A stretch of DNA of 38,926 bases from Chloroflexota bacterium (GCA_011523515.1 WTGO01000072.1:1-38926), one strand, 5' to 3'. Positions 24,520 to 33,269 are shown, numbered from the stretch's first letter. Numbers and translations: made by a program. Notes: generated by a model from the sequence alone, not told the origin.

Positions 24520-25597
24520 TCTGCAGCTGATCGCGCTCGGGCAAAGCCGGGAAGGGCGCCTGCGGCAGGGTCTGATACCAGTAGGCGACCGAGGCAATAT
24601 CGTCTTGCAGCGGCAGGTAGCGGCTATTGTAGCCCCAGCCCAGCGCTTGCATGGTCACGCGCAGGTCGGATTCAAAGCGGATGGGGTCCATGATGTGCCA
24701 GCGGTACATGCCCATGCGATGCTGTGACTTGTAGGCGCCATCGGGCTGGATCACCTGATGGAAGCCGGCGTAGGGCGTGGTGTAGGTGACGTAGCCTTCG
24801 TTATGCCGCGGGCTGGGGTCGAAATTGTAGGAGCCGCAAAAATAGTCCTCGGTGCCGGTGCCGCAAATGGTGGGGTAGTCGTCGCCGTCCAGGTAGAACT
24901 TGATTTCGCCTTCGCCCCACCAGCCGTTGTTGTTCGTGCCCCAGGCCATGTAGGCGCCTACATAATGCCCGCGTCCGCTGATGCCGTCGACGATGGTGTA
25001 GACGTCCTTGTAGGGCAAGGGGTTCACGCGGCGAAATTGCGCGTGGAAGTAGGCGGCGTCTTCTGGCACGTCAGTCAGCGTGTAATTCACCTGATAGTAA
25101 AGCGTCATCTCTTCTTCGGCGATATTGCTGATGGTCATGCGACAGCGCTTGCGGAAGGGCATTTCCCAGTAGCAATTGAAGGCGCTGCCCGGATTGACGC
25201 AGACGGGCAGCGATGTGACCTGGGCGTATTCGCCCCAGCCGACGGCGAAGAAATCGCCGATGGGGCATTCGACCGAAGGCCGCTCGCTGTCATCCCAGTA
25301 GATGCGCAGGATGCAAAAGCGCCAATTGCCGGTGGGCGTCAGCCAGATTTGCTGAATGGCGCCGGGCCCGGCGATATCGGCCATGGTGAAAGTTTCGCCT
25401 GCGCCAATGCGCACGGAGGGGGACACCTTCCAGCCGTGGCCGAGATCGCGCGCGGCGCGGCTGCCCGTGCCTTCATCGGCCATGCCGCCGCGCCCTTTGG
25501 CGCCGTCGAAGTTCTCGGCGCTTAGCGAGCGCGATTTCGCCGCCGACAGCCGCGACAAATTGCCCAGATGCAAACCCAAGCCGTTGAATCCAGTCAT
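24512..25597 (-). CDS. DUF2961 / GH172-family protein
   Basis: From this start the protein has 361 residues of the DUF2961 family, now glycoside hydrolase family 172. Visible family motifs are the N-terminal SLSAENFDGAKGRGG, PGAIQQIWLT, FFAVGWG, GEGEIKFYLDGD, TICGTGTEDYF and YRWHIMDPI. Characterised members act on difructose dianhydride I or on D-arabinofuranosides; they are double jelly-roll enzymes that assemble as multimers. The residues around GTGTEDYF hold conserved acids of the active site. GAGGACTTCC before the ATG at 25597 decides the start; an ATG at 25624 is possible but adds nine residues. No signal peptide is seen, so it likely acts on imported oligosaccharides. The real substrate is unknown. 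Confidence 0.88.
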   Translation of the reverse strand: MTGFNGLGLHLGNLSRLSAAKSRSLSAENFDGAKGRGGMADEGTGSRAARDLGHGWKVSPSVRIGAGETFTMADIAGPGAIQQIWLTPTGNWRFCILRIYWDDSERPSVECPIGDFFAVGWGEYAQVTSLPVCVNPGSAFNCYWEMPFRKRCRMTISNIAEEEMTLYYQVNYTLTDVPEDAAYFHAQFRRVNPLPYKDVYTIVDGISGRGHYVGAYMAWGTNNNGWWGEGEIKFYLDGDDYPTICGTGTEDYFCGSYNFDPSPRHNEGYVTYTTPYAGFHQVIQPDGAYKSQHRMGMYRWHIMDPIRFESDLRVTMQALGWGYNSRYLPLQDDIASVAYWYQTLPQAPFPALPERDQLQII

Positions 25598-25632
25598 GGA
25601 AGTCCTCTTTTCATACTCGTTCACCGCCCCCT

Positions 25633-26199
25633 TTAAGGCGTTGGGGTGGGGGTTGCCGCCAGATTGTCAAAATGCAACTGAAAAACCTCGCATACGTCCG
25701 GATGCGAGCCGACGTAGACGTAACTTATGTTGTCGCCTTCGTATACTAATGAGCCGGCGTTGGCACAGGGCTCAATCGTGAAGGCCTGCGCGCTGGCATT
25801 GCCTTCTTGCCCGCCCAGGAGGCAGTTGATCATTTCCTGATTCACGCGCGACTGATTGAGAACCAGCGCCCCGCCAATCTTGGGCGCAGTTACCTTAGAA
25901 TCGAGATGCCGGTAGAATTTGGCCGCCAGCGCGCCGCGATCCTGGAAACACTGCAAGAATTGCTCCGCTTTGGCGAGGACGGCCGTGACGGCCACTTGCC
26001 CGCTGAGCAAGGAGGCGCCGCCGAAAGCGGCAAAGGCGCCGTCGATGGTCGTGTCGACATCGGTGGCGGAGTAGGATGCCAGATTCGGCAGCAGTCGCTG
26101 GGCCGATGTCGCGTCGTTTGGGGAGTTGCCCGTGTCGCTGCAGGCGAAAGCAAAAACCAATAGCAGCGTGAATTGGGCGAAATACTTGACGTGCTTCAA
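25633..26199 (-). CDS. Probable lipoprotein of unknown function
   Basis: A secreted lipoprotein of about 188 residues. I start it at TTG 26199 because GGAGA lies six bases upstream and the signal peptide then begins KHVKYFAQF. The hydrophobic core is followed by the lipobox FAFAC, giving a lipidated Cys near residue 20. An in-frame ATG at 26244 would add a long, charged lead that weakens the signal. The mature part has cysteines at CFQDRG, NCLLGG, PCANAG and DVCEVF, probably disulfide-bonded outside the membrane, and ends ATPTPTP. It lies just behind the GH172-like gene on the same strand (35-base gap), so the two could be co-transcribed. No family recognised. Confidence 0.75.
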   Translation of the reverse strand: MKHVKYFAQFTLLLVFAFACSDTGNSPNDATSAQRLLPNLASYSATDVDTTIDGAFAAFGGASLLSGQVAVTAVLAKAEQFLQCFQDRGALAAKFYRHLDSKVTAPKIGGALVLNQSRVNQEMINCLLGGQEGNASAQAFTIEPCANAGSLVYEGDNISYVYVGSHPDVCEVFQLHFDNLAATPTPTP

Positions 26200-26391
26200 A
26201 CTGTGTCTCCGCGTGCAAGCCCGTTGGGTCAGCAACAAATGCATTTTATCAGAGTTTGCAAAAGGCGATGGGCGGCGCCGCTTCGAATCGTGGCTACGAT
26301 TGCGCGCTTGGGCCAGGTGACGACAGCTAGTCTGGCGTCGCGCAATTTGCTAGACTAGCGCGACTTGGCAAGACGAGAGACTGGCGGAGAC

Positions 26392-27204
26392 ATGAAACTG
26401 ATTCGATATAACGGGGATGATGGCGCGCGCATTGGCCTGGTTGCGGGCGAAAACGTCAACTTGCTTGGCAACGGCGATATGCGGGAACTCATGGCCAAGG
26501 AGGCCGAGCCGAACCGCAGCGGCGTCGTCAAGCCGCTGAGTCGACTGCAGACTTTGCCGCCGCTAATACCGGGCAAGATCCTGGCCATCGGCCGCAATTA
26601 CGCCGAGCACGCGCGCGAGCTGGACAACGAAGTGCCGTCCGAGCCCCTGGTCTTCGCCGTCATGCCCAGCGCGGTCATCGGCGACGGCGATGTCATCGAA
26701 TGGGAGTCGGCGCTCACGTCGCAAGTGGATTGGGAAGGCGAGCTGGCCGTCATCATCGGCAAAACCGCGCGGCGAGTTTCGCAAGCAGACGCGCTGGATT
26801 ACGTCTTCGGCTACACCATCGCCAATGATGTCTCCGCGCGTGATTTGCAGACACGGGACAAGCAGTGGACGCGCGCCAAGGGGCTCGACACTTTCTGCCC
26901 GCTGGGGCCAGTAATCGTCACCGCCGACGAGATTCCCGACCCGCAGAACCTGCGAATCGTCACGAACGTTGACGGCGTCGAGAAGCAGAATGGCTCAACC
27001 GCTGACATGATTTTTTCGGTCAGCCATTTGATCGCGCATTTGTCGCGCGCCTTCACGCTGAATCCGGGCGATGTGATCCTGACCGGCACGCCGAGCGGCG
27101 TTGGTAAAGCGATGAACCCGCCGGAATTCCTGGGCCAGGGCAGCGTTGTCAGCGTCGAGATAGAAGGCATCGGCGTGCTGACCAATAGCTGCCGGGTGCT
27201 TTGA
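26392..27204 (+). CDS. Fumarylacetoacetate hydrolase (FAH) family protein
   Basis: A 270-residue metal-dependent hydrolase/decarboxylase of the FAH superfamily. The catalytic core has GRNYAEHARELDNEVP, the metal-binding DWEGELAVIIGK, YTIANDVSARDLQ, KGLDTFCPLGP and LTGTPSGVG. The family splits C-C bonds in diketo acids (fumarylpyruvate, 2,4-diketo-3-deoxy sugar acids, homoprotocatechuate products). Being 180 bases upstream of a sugar-acid dehydratase, it may act on 2,4-diketo-3-deoxy acids from sugar breakdown; that is inference. The ATG at 26392 follows GGCGGAGAC; a TTG at 26365 is less likely. A GC-rich repeat abuts the stop codon. Confidence 0.92.
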   Translation: MKLIRYNGDDGARIGLVAGENVNLLGNGDMRELMAKEAEPNRSGVVKPLSRLQTLPPLIPGKILAIGRNYAEHARELDNEVPSEPLVFAVMPSAVIGDGDVIEWESALTSQVDWEGELAVIIGKTARRVSQADALDYVFGYTIANDVSARDLQTRDKQWTRAKGLDTFCPLGPVIVTADEIPDPQNLRIVTNVDGVEKQNGSTADMIFSVSHLIAHLSRAFTLNPGDVILTGTPSGVGKAMNPPEFLGQGSVVSVEIEGIGVLTNSCRVL

Positions 27205-27243
27205 CCCCCACCCTAAATCCCTTCCCCAAGATGAGGGAGGGAC
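27205..27243 (-). repeat. Short GC-rich hairpin repeat (copy 2, inverted)
   Basis: Read on the minus strand this is AGTCCCTCCCTCATCTTGGG followed by GAAGGGATTTAGGGTGGGGG. It is related to the element at 14-57. It abuts the TGA of the FAH-family gene, with no spacer. Confidence 0.55.
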
Positions 27244-27318
27244 TTTCTACTGCGTGGCCCGGGTGGGCGGCATTAGCGAATTGATCGTCGGTCCAGCGAG
27301 GCCGTTATACGTTGCTCT

Positions 27319-27384
27319 CTTTCCCTCATTTTGGGATGCTCGCTATAGAGATGGCGAGCAGGGGGCTGGGGAATGGGGGAGGAA
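27319..27384 (+). repeat. Short GC-rich hairpin repeat (copy 3) with an inserted palindrome
   Basis: The C-rich half (CTCTCTTTCCCTCATTTTGG) and G-rich half (GGGGGCTGGGGAATGGGGGA) are split by TGCTCGC-10 bases-GCGAGCA, a perfect seven-base inverted repeat near 27339-27362. The G-rich half contains the first possible ATG of the downstream dehydratase and its ribosome-binding site. Confidence 0.6.
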
Positions 27385-28590
27385 ATGCCGAAACCAGTCA
27401 CAATCGAAGACGTCAAAGTCATCCTGACGCAGCCTGGCAAATCCCGGCTTTGCATCGTCAAGGTCATCACCTCTGAGTCGGGACTTTACGGCCTGGGCTG
27501 CGCCACCTTTACCCAGCGCATCTTCGCCGTCGCGGCAGCCATCAAGCGCCATCTGAAGCCCTTCTTGCTGGGACGCGATGTCGACCGCATCGAAGAGATC
27601 TGGAATATGTCGATGGTGCACGGCTATTGGCGCAACGGGCCCGTGCTCAACAACGCCATTTCGGGCGTCGATCAAGCCCTGTGGGACATCAAGGGCAAGC
27701 GCGCCGGCATGAGTGTTTGCGACTTGCTGGGCGGCAAGTCCCGCGAGGCGGCGCATGTCTACGTCCACGCTGACGGGCGCGACAAGCAGGAAGTCGCCGA
27801 TCGCGCGCGCGCCTGTATGGAGCAGGGCTATCGCTTCGTGCGCGTGCAGATGGGCGGCTACGGCGGAAAAGGCAGCCGGCTCGTCAAGCCCAGGAACCCC
27901 CCGCCCGGCGCCTATTACGACCCGCGCGACTATTGCCGGCGCATGGTGGATATGATCGGTTACGTGCGCGAGGTGGTCGGCGACGAGATCGAGCTGCTGC
28001 ACGATATCCACGAGCGCCTCGTCCCTATTCATGCCGTCGAATTCGCCAAAGATGTCGAGCAATTCAAGCTCTTCTTCCTGGAAGACGCGCTGGCGCCCGA
28101 GGACATCCACTGGTTCCGAACGATTCGCGCGCAATGCGCCACGCCGCTGGCCATGGGCGAGCTTTTCAACAATCCACACGAGTGGCAGCCGCTGATTCAG
28201 GAGCGGCTTATCGATTTCATTCGCATGCACATCAGCCAGATGGGCGGGATTACGCCGGCGCGCAATGTCGCCATTTTCGCCGATATGTACGGCGTGCGCA
28301 CGGCCTGGCACGGACCCAGCGATACCTCGCCGGTCGGCCATGCCGCCAACTTGCAGTTGGACCTCTGGCATCGCAATTTCGGTATCCAGGAATGGTATCG
28401 CCCGTCGGAACTGGACTACGAGATCTTCCCCGGCTTGCCGGTCATTGAGAATGGTTATCTCTATCCCAATGAGGGGCCGGGGCTGGGCATCGATATCAAC
28501 GAGGACCTGGCGGCGAAATATCCCTGCCAGGACATCGTGGAAGACTGGACGCAGACGCGCCTGCCCGATGGCAGCCCGGCCAGACCTTGA
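27373..28590 (+). CDS. Mannonate dehydratase (ManD/RspA) family protein
   Basis: A 405-residue enolase-superfamily enzyme expected to dehydrate D-mannonate (or D-gluconate) to 2-keto-3-deoxy-D-gluconate. The metal ligands are D211 (LLHDIHERL), E237 (FFLEDAL) and E263 (MGELFNNP), with the acid/base H213 in the DIH unit and H313 in WHGPSDTSPVGHA. This layout closely matches the ManD subgroup, and length and motifs fit throughout (HISQMGGITPARNVA, PEDIHWFR). Some ManD-like proteins are slow or inactive (RspA type), so activity is not assured. Two starts are possible: ATG 27373 within a repeat, or ATG 27385 behind GGAGG. Nearby FAH-family and IolE-like genes support a sugar-acid role. Confidence 0.93.
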   Translation: MGEEMPKPVTIEDVKVILTQPGKSRLCIVKVITSESGLYGLGCATFTQRIFAVAAAIKRHLKPFLLGRDVDRIEEIWNMSMVHGYWRNGPVLNNAISGVDQALWDIKGKRAGMSVCDLLGGKSREAAHVYVHADGRDKQEVADRARACMEQGYRFVRVQMGGYGGKGSRLVKPRNPPPGAYYDPRDYCRRMVDMIGYVREVVGDEIELLHDIHERLVPIHAVEFAKDVEQFKLFFLEDALAPEDIHWFRTIRAQCATPLAMGELFNNPHEWQPLIQERLIDFIRMHISQMGGITPARNVAIFADMYGVRTAWHGPSDTSPVGHAANLQLDLWHRNFGIQEWYRPSELDYEIFPGLPVIENGYLYPNEGPGLGIDINEDLAAKYPCQDIVEDWTQTRLPDGSPARP

Positions 28591-28611
28591 ATCTGGATGC
28601 CTTTGCTATTG

Positions 28612-28640
28612 GTGACAATTTGACGGAATCGCGCTATGAT
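28612..28640 (+). promoter_or_regulatory. Promoter of the Uma2 gene
   Basis: GTGACA (28612-28617) and TATGAT (28635-28640) are 17 bases apart, each matching five of six consensus positions. Transcription would start near 28647, which places the ATG at 28671 as the first usable start. Confidence 0.55.
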
Positions 28641-28670
28641 GTGTGTACTGGAATCGGGCTGAGGTTGAAA

Positions 28671-29243
28671 ATGGCAATCCAGACAAGAACTGCCATGTCG
28701 ATGGATGAATACTTTGAATGGGAACAGCTCCAAGAGCGCAAGCACGAGTACATCGACGGAGAAGTCATCGAGATGCCGGGTGTCAGCAACCAGCACAGCC
28801 TAATCACAACGAACCTAATCTATCTCTTTGTCGCGGCACTAGACCGATTGCGATTTACAATGCACACCGCAGAAATGCGTGTTCAGATTAGCCCGACGCG
28901 CTATGTTTATCCGGACCTGACACTGGTGCGTGGCGCCTCGAATTTTGCTGACCCCAGCGAATACAACTTGATGAACCCCTTCTTTGTCGTCGAAGTAACT
29001 TCGCCGACCAGTATAACTAGAGATCGTCGGGAGAAGCTGGAGTATTACTTTTCGCTGCCCTCTATCGAAGCCTGCCTCATCGTTGACCAGCATCGTCTCA
29101 ATGCCGAACTCTATGAGCGCGACGATAGCGGCTGGCGTCGCCAGGTTTTTGCCGCGCCAGAGGATGTCGTTCCGCTGCCGATGCTGGATTGTGAGCTACC
29201 GCTGGCTCAAATCTATCGCGACATCGACTTCCAGGCGGGCTAG
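28671..29243 (+). CDS. Uma2-family (DUF820) putative endonuclease
   Basis: A 190-residue protein of the Uma2/DUF820 family, a PD-(D/E)XK nuclease-like fold abundant in Cyanobacteria and Chloroflexota. The start MAIQTRTAMSMDEYFEWEQL is followed by YEYIDGE-like HEYIDGEVIEMPG. The catalytic-core acids are YPDLTLV and FFVVEVTSPT, and the C-terminal part reads YFSLPSIEACLIVD, then LPMLDCELPLAQIY. The function of these many-copy proteins is unsettled; nuclease activity is inferred from the fold. The promoter at 28612-28640 and the ATG at 28671 agree. It ends four bases inside the convergent dehydrogenase gene. Confidence 0.9.
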   Translation: MAIQTRTAMSMDEYFEWEQLQERKHEYIDGEVIEMPGVSNQHSLITTNLIYLFVAALDRLRFTMHTAEMRVQISPTRYVYPDLTLVRGASNFADPSEYNLMNPFFVVEVTSPTSITRDRREKLEYYFSLPSIEACLIVDQHRLNAELYERDDSGWRRQVFAAPEDVVPLPMLDCELPLAQIYRDIDFQAG

Positions 29244-30196
29244 CCAGCGGGATTGCACACATTCGCCGCCTTCCCCTCCAGCAAGAAATCGACGATCAAC
29301 TGCGCGGCTTCGACCGCGACCGTAATCTGCGCGTCAGATGTGCTGGCCGCCAGATGCGGCGTGTGCACCACATTAGGCAGCCCAATCAGCGGATGATCGG
29401 CCGGCGGCGGTTCCTGCTCGTAGACATCCAGCGCCGCGCCGGCGACCTGACCGCTCCGCAGTGCTTCGGCCATATCAGCCGAGTTGATTAGCGCGCCGCG
29501 CGCCGCATTGATGATGCGCACCCCGCGCTTCATCCTGGCGAGAGAATCGGCATTGATCATGCCGCGCGTTTCATCCGTGACCAGAGCGTGTAGCGAGAGA
29601 TAATCCGAGCGCGCGTAAACTTCGTCCAGCGCGAGCAGGGGCGCGTCTAGCGCTACGGCGATTTCCGGCGGCAGGTAGGGGTCGTGCGCGACTACGCTCA
29701 TTTCAAAGGCCTGGGCGCGCGTCGCGATAGCCTGCCCGATACGCCCCAGGCCGATGATGCCCAAGGTCTTGCCCTTCAGTTCTACGCCGGTGAAAGCCTT
29801 GCGATCCCAGCGTCCCTCAGCCAGCGACTGATGACCCTGCGGAATATGGCGGGAGAGCGCCAGCATCAGTCCGATGCTGTGCTCGGCGGTGGAGATGGTA
29901 TTGCCGCCGGGCGTATTCATGACGAGGACGCCTTGAGCGGTCGCCGCGTCCAAGTCGACATTATCAACGCCGACGCCCGCGCGTGCGATCGCCTTGAGCT
30001 GCGGCGCGCCTGCGATGAGCTCAGCGTCCGCCGTTACGCCGCTGCGGATGATCAGCGCGTGGGCGTCGACTACCGCTGCCAACAGGGTAGCGCGTTCCAG
30101 CTTGCCGGGCGCGGACACGCGGAGTTCAGCGGTCGACTCCAAAATGTCGATCGCCTTTTGGTGGACGTTGTCGGGTACAAGTACGTGAGAGGTCAT
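29240..30196 (-). CDS. serA: D-3-phosphoglycerate dehydrogenase-like enzyme
   Basis: A 318-residue NAD-dependent D-2-hydroxyacid dehydrogenase closest in wording to phosphoglycerate dehydrogenase. It has ARAGVGVDNVDLDAAT, the NAD-binding GIIGLGRIGQA, catalytic Arg in NAARGALIN, Glu in DVYEQEPP and His in VHTPHLAAST (normally TPHLGAST). It lacks the C-terminal ACT or ASB regulatory domains of longer SerA proteins, so allosteric inhibition by serine is unlikely. The aminotransferase gene ends one base before it, so the two are co-transcribed and suit the first two steps of serine synthesis. Other hydroxyacid substrates (glyoxylate, hydroxypyruvate) cannot be excluded. Confidence 0.88.
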   Translation of the reverse strand: MTSHVLVPDNVHQKAIDILESTAELRVSAPGKLERATLLAAVVDAHALIIRSGVTADAELIAGAPQLKAIARAGVGVDNVDLDAATAQGVLVMNTPGGNTISTAEHSIGLMLALSRHIPQGHQSLAEGRWDRKAFTGVELKGKTLGIIGLGRIGQAIATRAQAFEMSVVAHDPYLPPEIAVALDAPLLALDEVYARSDYLSLHALVTDETRGMINADSLARMKRGVRIINAARGALINSADMAEALRSGQVAGAALDVYEQEPPPADHPLIGLPNVVHTPHLAASTSDAQITVAVEAAQLIVDFLLEGKAANVCNPAG

Positions 30197-30197
30197 G

Positions 30198-31349
30198 TTA
30201 GTTGCCTTCGTTGGCTCCCCTTCCTTCTTTATGGGGAAAGGGGTTGGGGGATGAGAGCGTCGCTTGCGCCATGAAGGCGTCTATGCCGTCGAGGACTTCC
30301 TGCAGCATCTCCATCGTCACATCTCCCATGTGCGGCAGGCGGAAGGTCTTTCCCTTGATCGCCCCGTAACCTTTGTCCATTGCGTAGCCGACCTCACGCT
30401 CCATGTAGGCGCCCAGGGCGTTGACATCTATGCCGCGCGTGTTAGCCACCGTGGTCACCGTGTCGCTGCGGTAGCCCGCTTGCGCGTACAAGCCGAAGCC
30501 GCGCTCCAGCGCCCAATCATGCGTTGCGTCGCGCATTTGCCGGTGGCGGGCCCAACGCGCTTCAATGCCTTCGGCTAGGATCGCGTCCATTTGCGCGTCT
30601 GCGGCGAACATCAAGGCGACCGGCGGCGTAGATGGCGTGTTGTTCTTGAGTAGCGACTTTTCCAGCGTCAAGAAGTCGAAATAATAGCCGCGGTTGGCGA
30701 TGCTCGCCGCGCGCTCGAGCAGGCGGTCGCTGACGGCGGCGAAGGCGACGCCGGGCGGCAGCGCGAAAGCTTTCTGGCTTGAAGTCAGGGCGATGTCGAT
30801 GCCCCAATCGTCAACGCGCAGCGCCGTGCCGAGGAAGCCGCTGACGGTGTCGACGAAGAAAAGCGAATCCTCATGCTGATTGACGACCTCGCCGATAGCC
30901 TGGATGGGATTGGTGACGCCGGTGCTGGTTTCGTTATGCACGGCGCAGACGGCGTCGTATTGCTGTCGAGACAGGGCTTCGGCGACCATGCCCGGAGTAT
31001 GCGCCCGGCCCCAGTCGACTTGAATGCAATCGACCTGCTTGCCGTTGGCGCGGCTGATCTGCGCCCAGCGCTCACTGAATGCGCCGCCGGTCAAGTGCAG
31101 GACGCGGCCCTCATCGCGAACCCCGCAGCGAATCGCGCCTTCCCACAGGCCGCTGCCGGAGGAGCCGCTGATGTAGACACGGCTATCGGTGAAAAAGGCG
31201 CGCCTCAGTTTGCTTTGCAAGCTCGCGAACAAGTCGGCGAATTCGCTGGTGCGGTGGCCGATCATCCATTGCGTCTGCGCCTCGAGTATCTCGCGGCGGA
31301 CTTCAACGGGTCCGGGCAGAAAGAGCTTGACATGATCGAACTGACTCAT
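30198..31349 (-). CDS. Class V aminotransferase (phosphoserine/alanine-glyoxylate type)
   Basis: A 383-residue PLP enzyme of fold type I, class V. The PLP lysine is K193 (LTSSQKAFALPPG) and D167 (FFVDTVSG) holds the pyridine nitrogen. The start KLFLPGPVEVRREIL is typical of the alanine-glyoxylate, serine-pyruvate or archaeal-type phosphoserine aminotransferases. Being directly upstream of the serA-like gene, it probably makes phosphoserine from 3-phosphohydroxypyruvate (inference). The last 18 residues (SSPNPFPHKEGRGANEGN) are translated from a dispersed GC-rich repeat at 30209-30254, so the natural C terminus near residue 365 has been lengthened by the repeat. AAGGA lies about ten bases before the ATG. 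Confidence 0.9.
   Translation of the reverse strand: MSQFDHVKLFLPGPVEVRREILEAQTQWMIGHRTSEFADLFASLQSKLRRAFFTDSRVYISGSSGSGLWEGAIRCGVRDEGRVLHLTGGAFSERWAQISRANGKQVDCIQVDWGRAHTPGMVAEALSRQQYDAVCAVHNETSTGVTNPIQAIGEVVNQHEDSLFFVDTVSGFLGTALRVDDWGIDIALTSSQKAFALPPGVAFAAVSDRLLERAASIANRGYYFDFLTLEKSLLKNNTPSTPPVALMFAADAQMDAILAEGIEARWARHRQMRDATHDWALERGFGLYAQAGYRSDTVTTVANTRGIDVNALGAYMEREVGYAMDKGYGAIKGKTFRLPHMGDVTMEMLQEVLDGIDAFMAQATLSSPNPFPHKEGRGANEGN
30209..30254 (+). repeat. Short GC-rich hairpin repeat (copy 4), inside a coding sequence
   Basis: CTCCCCTTCCTTCTTTATGG then GGAAAGGGGTTGGGGGATGA aligns almost base for base with the element at 14-57. Here it forms the 3' end of the aminotransferase frame and lies 12 bases before the serA-like start. 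Confidence 0.7.
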
Positions 31350-31455
31350 TTAGACAGGTTCCTTCAAGACAATGTGTACAAAGCATGGCAAACAGGAGGA
31401 TTGTAGCCGCGCAGCCAGAGAGAACACAGGGCGAAAGCGCGGGCTCAACCTTATG

Positions 31456-32235
31456 CTATTGCGTTGACTCAGGAACCTGCCCGACGAAGACGGGCCGGCT
31501 ACGCGGCGCCAAGGTTACATTCGCCGCTATGGCTGGTGTAGAAGGAATGGATCCAGCGAAAAATATGTCCCATTCTTCTTCAAAGTCAAACTCAAAGGAG
31601 CCGGAATCGTAGCCTTCGCCCTCCGGTCGGTTATGACCGGTTTGGTCGTTTGCAAGCATTTGCCCATCCGTATCGACGCCGTTGTCGATGGCCGGGCTGC
31701 CTTCCAGGAGCCGGTAAAAGCGGCTTAACACCGCTCTCGGCAGAGCCTGTCCGCTGAAGGGCACTAGCTCAATGCGGATCGGCGCAGCGGCAGACTGTGC
31801 CTCGGCACAGCCGACATCTTCGAAGACATTGCCTTCATTGCCGCTCAACAGGTCAGTGAGGCATACAGAATTCTCGCTGTCGGTGTCGGTATTCTGGGCG
31901 ATGATACTGTTGTAGATATACACCTCTGGATCGTCGGTGTTTTCGTCATCATCGGCGAAAATGCCGATACCAGCGCCTGTGGCGGCCCGATCCTTTACGA
32001 TTGTGGCGTGCCTGACGGTGAGATTGCCGGCCGCCACATAAGCGGCGCCGCCTTCCGCGCTAGCGACATTTTCATCGATCGTGCTGTTGTCGATGTTCAG
32101 TTTGCCATTGGCGAGGTAAACCGCGCCGCCGCTGCCATTAGGCGCTGAGTCATTACCTATTCGCGCGTGGTGAATTGCAGCTTCAGCGTCGCCCGCAATG
32201 GACATGGCGCCGCTCTTGCAGCATGCGCGGCGCAT
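31456..32235 (-). pseudogene. Beta-helix (choice-of-anchor Q type) protein, probably a 5'-truncated remnant
   Basis: The 259-residue frame has beta-helix rungs typical of large secreted repeat proteins: GSGGAVYLANGKLNIDNSTI, EGGAAYVAAGNLTVRHATIV, and VYIYNSIIAQNTD. A C-terminal module follows with SRFYRLLEGSPAIDNGVD and GHNRPEGEGYDSGSFEF, the usual ending of choice-of-anchor Q domain proteins. Such proteins normally begin with a signal peptide and many more rungs. Here the frame opens abruptly (MRRACCKSGAMSIAGDAEA), no signal is present, and an in-frame TAG lies 12 codons upstream. I read it as a decayed fragment; a short intracellular product is the alternative. Confidence 0.65.
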
Positions 32236-32372
32236 TGCAGAGCTAGCTCGCTGGATTATTCCGGTCTAACGATGCCATTGCTCGGTCACGTGCACGAGCT
32301 CCCATTTAGCGTGTCCCCAAGCCGACAATAGGTGATATACTCGCGTGCAAATTTAGGTTTCGGGAGGCGCCA

Positions 32373-33269
32373 ATGTTGAAAGTGGCGAACGCGCCCTGTT
32401 CATGGGGCATCATCGAGAATATCGAAGGCGAACGCTTCGACTATGCGCGCGTCCTCGACGAGATGGCGGCCAGCGGTTATGGCGGCACCGAATTGGGCGA
32501 TTGGGGCTTTATGCCGACTGAACCCGGCCATTTGCGCGCCGAGCTGGACAAGCGCGGCTTGAAAATGCTGGGATCCTGGGTCAATGTCAATTTTCAAGAC
32601 CAGGCCCGGCATCAGGAAAGCGCCAATGAATGCGTCCGCACGGCCAAGCTACTGGCCGCGGTAGGCGGCCCTGATGCGCTGGTGGTGCTGGGGCCGGATC
32701 CCTACACCGATCCCATGCGCAGCCTGAATTCAGGCCGAATCTCGCCGGAAATGAGCCTGGATGAAGACGGCTGGCGTCTGTTCGCCCAAGGCGCCGATGA
32801 GGCCGCGCGCCGCGTGATGGACGAGACCGGCCTGAGGTCCGTCTTGCATCATCATACCGGCACCTGGATCGAAACCCCGGCCGAGACCGAGCGGCTGATG
32901 GACATGACCGATGAATCGGTGGTGGGCCTGGTCTTTGATACCGGCCACTGGGCTTTCGGCGGCGGCGATCCGGTATCCGGGATTCGCCAGTTTGCGGATC
33001 GCATTTGGTACGTCCACTTCAAAGATCGCGACCCCACAGTGCACGAGCAATCGCGGATCCATGAATGGGACGGGCCGACTTCGGTGGGCAAAGGCATCTT
33101 CCCTGAGTTGGGCCAAGGCGATGTTGATTTCCCCAGTGTGCTAATTGAGCTGGAGAAAATCGGCTACGAAGGTTGGATCGTGGTCGAGCAAGACGTATTG
33201 CCCGGCATGGGCAGCCCGCGCGATTCCGCGCAGCGCAACCGCGACTACTTGCGCAGCATCGGCTTGTAA
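32373..33269 (+). CDS. Sugar phosphate isomerase/epimerase, IolE-like
   Basis: A 298-residue TIM-barrel protein of the xylose isomerase-like family, closest in wording to IolE (myo-inosose dehydratase). It has [11 protein letters not shown] at the start, [62 protein letters not shown] and WIVVEQDVL. Metal ligands are expected in the Glu of TELGDWG, the Asp of DTGH, His of VHFKD and Glu of VVEQD. GGGAGG stands five bases before the ATG and a TATACT upstream may be its -10 box. No other inositol gene is near, so the substrate could be another ketose or inosose. The next gene starts nine bases later, suggesting an operon. Confidence 0.88.
   Translation: MLKVANAPCSWGIIENIEGERFDYARVLDEMAASGYGGTELGDWGFMPTEPGHLRAELDKRGLKMLGSWVNVNFQDQARHQESANECVRTAKLLAAVGGPDALVVLGPDPYTDPMRSLNSGRISPEMSLDEDGWRLFAQGADEAARRVMDETGLRSVLHHHTGTWIETPAETERLMDMTDESVVGLVFDTGHWAFGGGDPVSGIRQFADRIWYVHFKDRDPTVHEQSRIHEWDGPTSVGKGIFPELGQGDVDFPSVLIELEKIGYEGWIVVEQDVLPGMGSPRDSAQRNRDYLRSIGL

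Noticed and set aside
27343..28371. 342-codon open frame opposite the ManD gene
   Set aside because: Complete active-site motifs lie on the plus strand; the antisense frame has none.
31385..31612. 75-codon plus-strand frame ahead of the beta-helix remnant
   Set aside because: It overlaps the remnant and an intergenic region, with no domain and low-complexity Ser/Lys end.
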